Below, piece by piece: positions 63,801-64,000 of a DNA stretch of 64,000 bases (the stretch's first letter is position 1; every line of letters begins with the position of its first letter). The translations under genes and the position numbers were made by a program. Origin of the DNA: Aphis gossypii. Lineage: Eukaryota; Arthropoda; Insecta; Hemiptera; Aphididae. The notes below the pieces were generated by a model, which saw nothing but the letters and a program-made list of their open reading frames with translations, did not search any database and had not been told where the DNA came from. The DNA is taken from NCBI RefSeq assembly GCF_020184175.1, contig NC_065531.1, positions 59,913,213-59,977,212 on the forward strand, read 5' to 3'.

Positions 63801-64000
63801 TGAATACTATTTAAGGTGATTTTATGAATCGGTTGTTCAAAAAAGATTATTAGCCAATTGCTTATTCCGCAACAACTCGTATGAAAATATAATCGGCTAA
63901 AGTTAATTTAAAATATTTTTTATGAACAATGATTTAAAATTACTTGAAAATAATAATACATATTATAATATTATTAGTATCGTGTATATTACTTTTTCGT
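60887..64000. other. AT-rich non-coding DNA to the window end
   Basis: No gene is supported. A T20 run is near 61108 and an A15 run near 62953. GTTTGCCCCCTCCCCTG ending near 61760 reads on the other strand as CAGGGGAGGGGGCAAAC, which resembles a hAT-type terminus without a partner. TTTTAG repeats about three times near 63295-63312. The remaining frames (for example 61973-62263 and 62332-62584) are hydrophobic and AT-driven. Confidence 0.6.

Noticed and set aside
1..64000. tRNA, rRNA or CRISPR arrays
   Set aside because: I looked for GGTTCGA-type B boxes, GC-rich rRNA-like blocks and regularly spaced direct repeats and found none. Weak tRNA-like genes cannot be excluded without a covariance-model scan.

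Overview
The window looks like nuclear DNA from an insect, most likely an aphid. That is inferred from composition and style, not from a database match. It is roughly 70% A+T by eye and full of AAT/TTA microsatellites, long A or T runs and the palindrome GTAGGTACCTAC. It has no bacterial gene organisation, and it carries pieces of hAT transposons of a kind common in aphids. I recognise no complete protein-coding gene, rRNA or tRNA. The longest ATG-to-stop frame is only 122 codons. The simplest reading is a gene desert made of very large introns and/or intergenic DNA, holding scattered small exons and promoter-like islands.

Layout. From 1 to about 8.1 kb the DNA is AT-rich, with one well-supported mobile locus at 4080-5372: a gutted hAT element that keeps only the C-terminal end of its transposase, into which a second hAT-like MITE (4483-5249, 8-bp target duplication) has inserted. 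From about 8.1 to 17.3 kb, CpG-richer islands (8.1-8.5, 9.1-9.6, 15.2-15.7 kb) alternate with AT-rich DNA, and a possible first coding exon lies at 14085-14132 on the plus strand. From about 17.3 to 36 kb the DNA is mostly AT-rich, with weak exon or small-ORF candidates at 20.3, 24.5, 25.5, 26.6, 27.7-28.1, 31.2 and 32.0 kb. From about 36 to 41 kb there are two CpG-richer islands (36.0-36.5 and 40.3-40.7 kb), the second carrying a (TG)37 tract. From about 41 to 50.5 kb there is AT-rich DNA with one stray hAT-like terminus.

The most promoter-like place is 50.6-51.6 kb. It is the largest CpG-rich block, with a TATAAATA box, a short leader, an ATG in good context and a CAG|GTAAAC splice donor on the plus strand. 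The most gene-like minus-strand place is 58.9-59.45 kb, with an acceptor after a pyrimidine tract, an ATG in good context, a strong donor, a possible 106-bp intron and a further open exon.

The candidate exons do not join into one convincing gene. Any real genes probably have most of their exons outside the window. Exon calls rest on splice-site patterns, reading-frame openness and local base composition only, so their confidences are deliberately low. RNA evidence and comparison with other aphid genomes would settle them.
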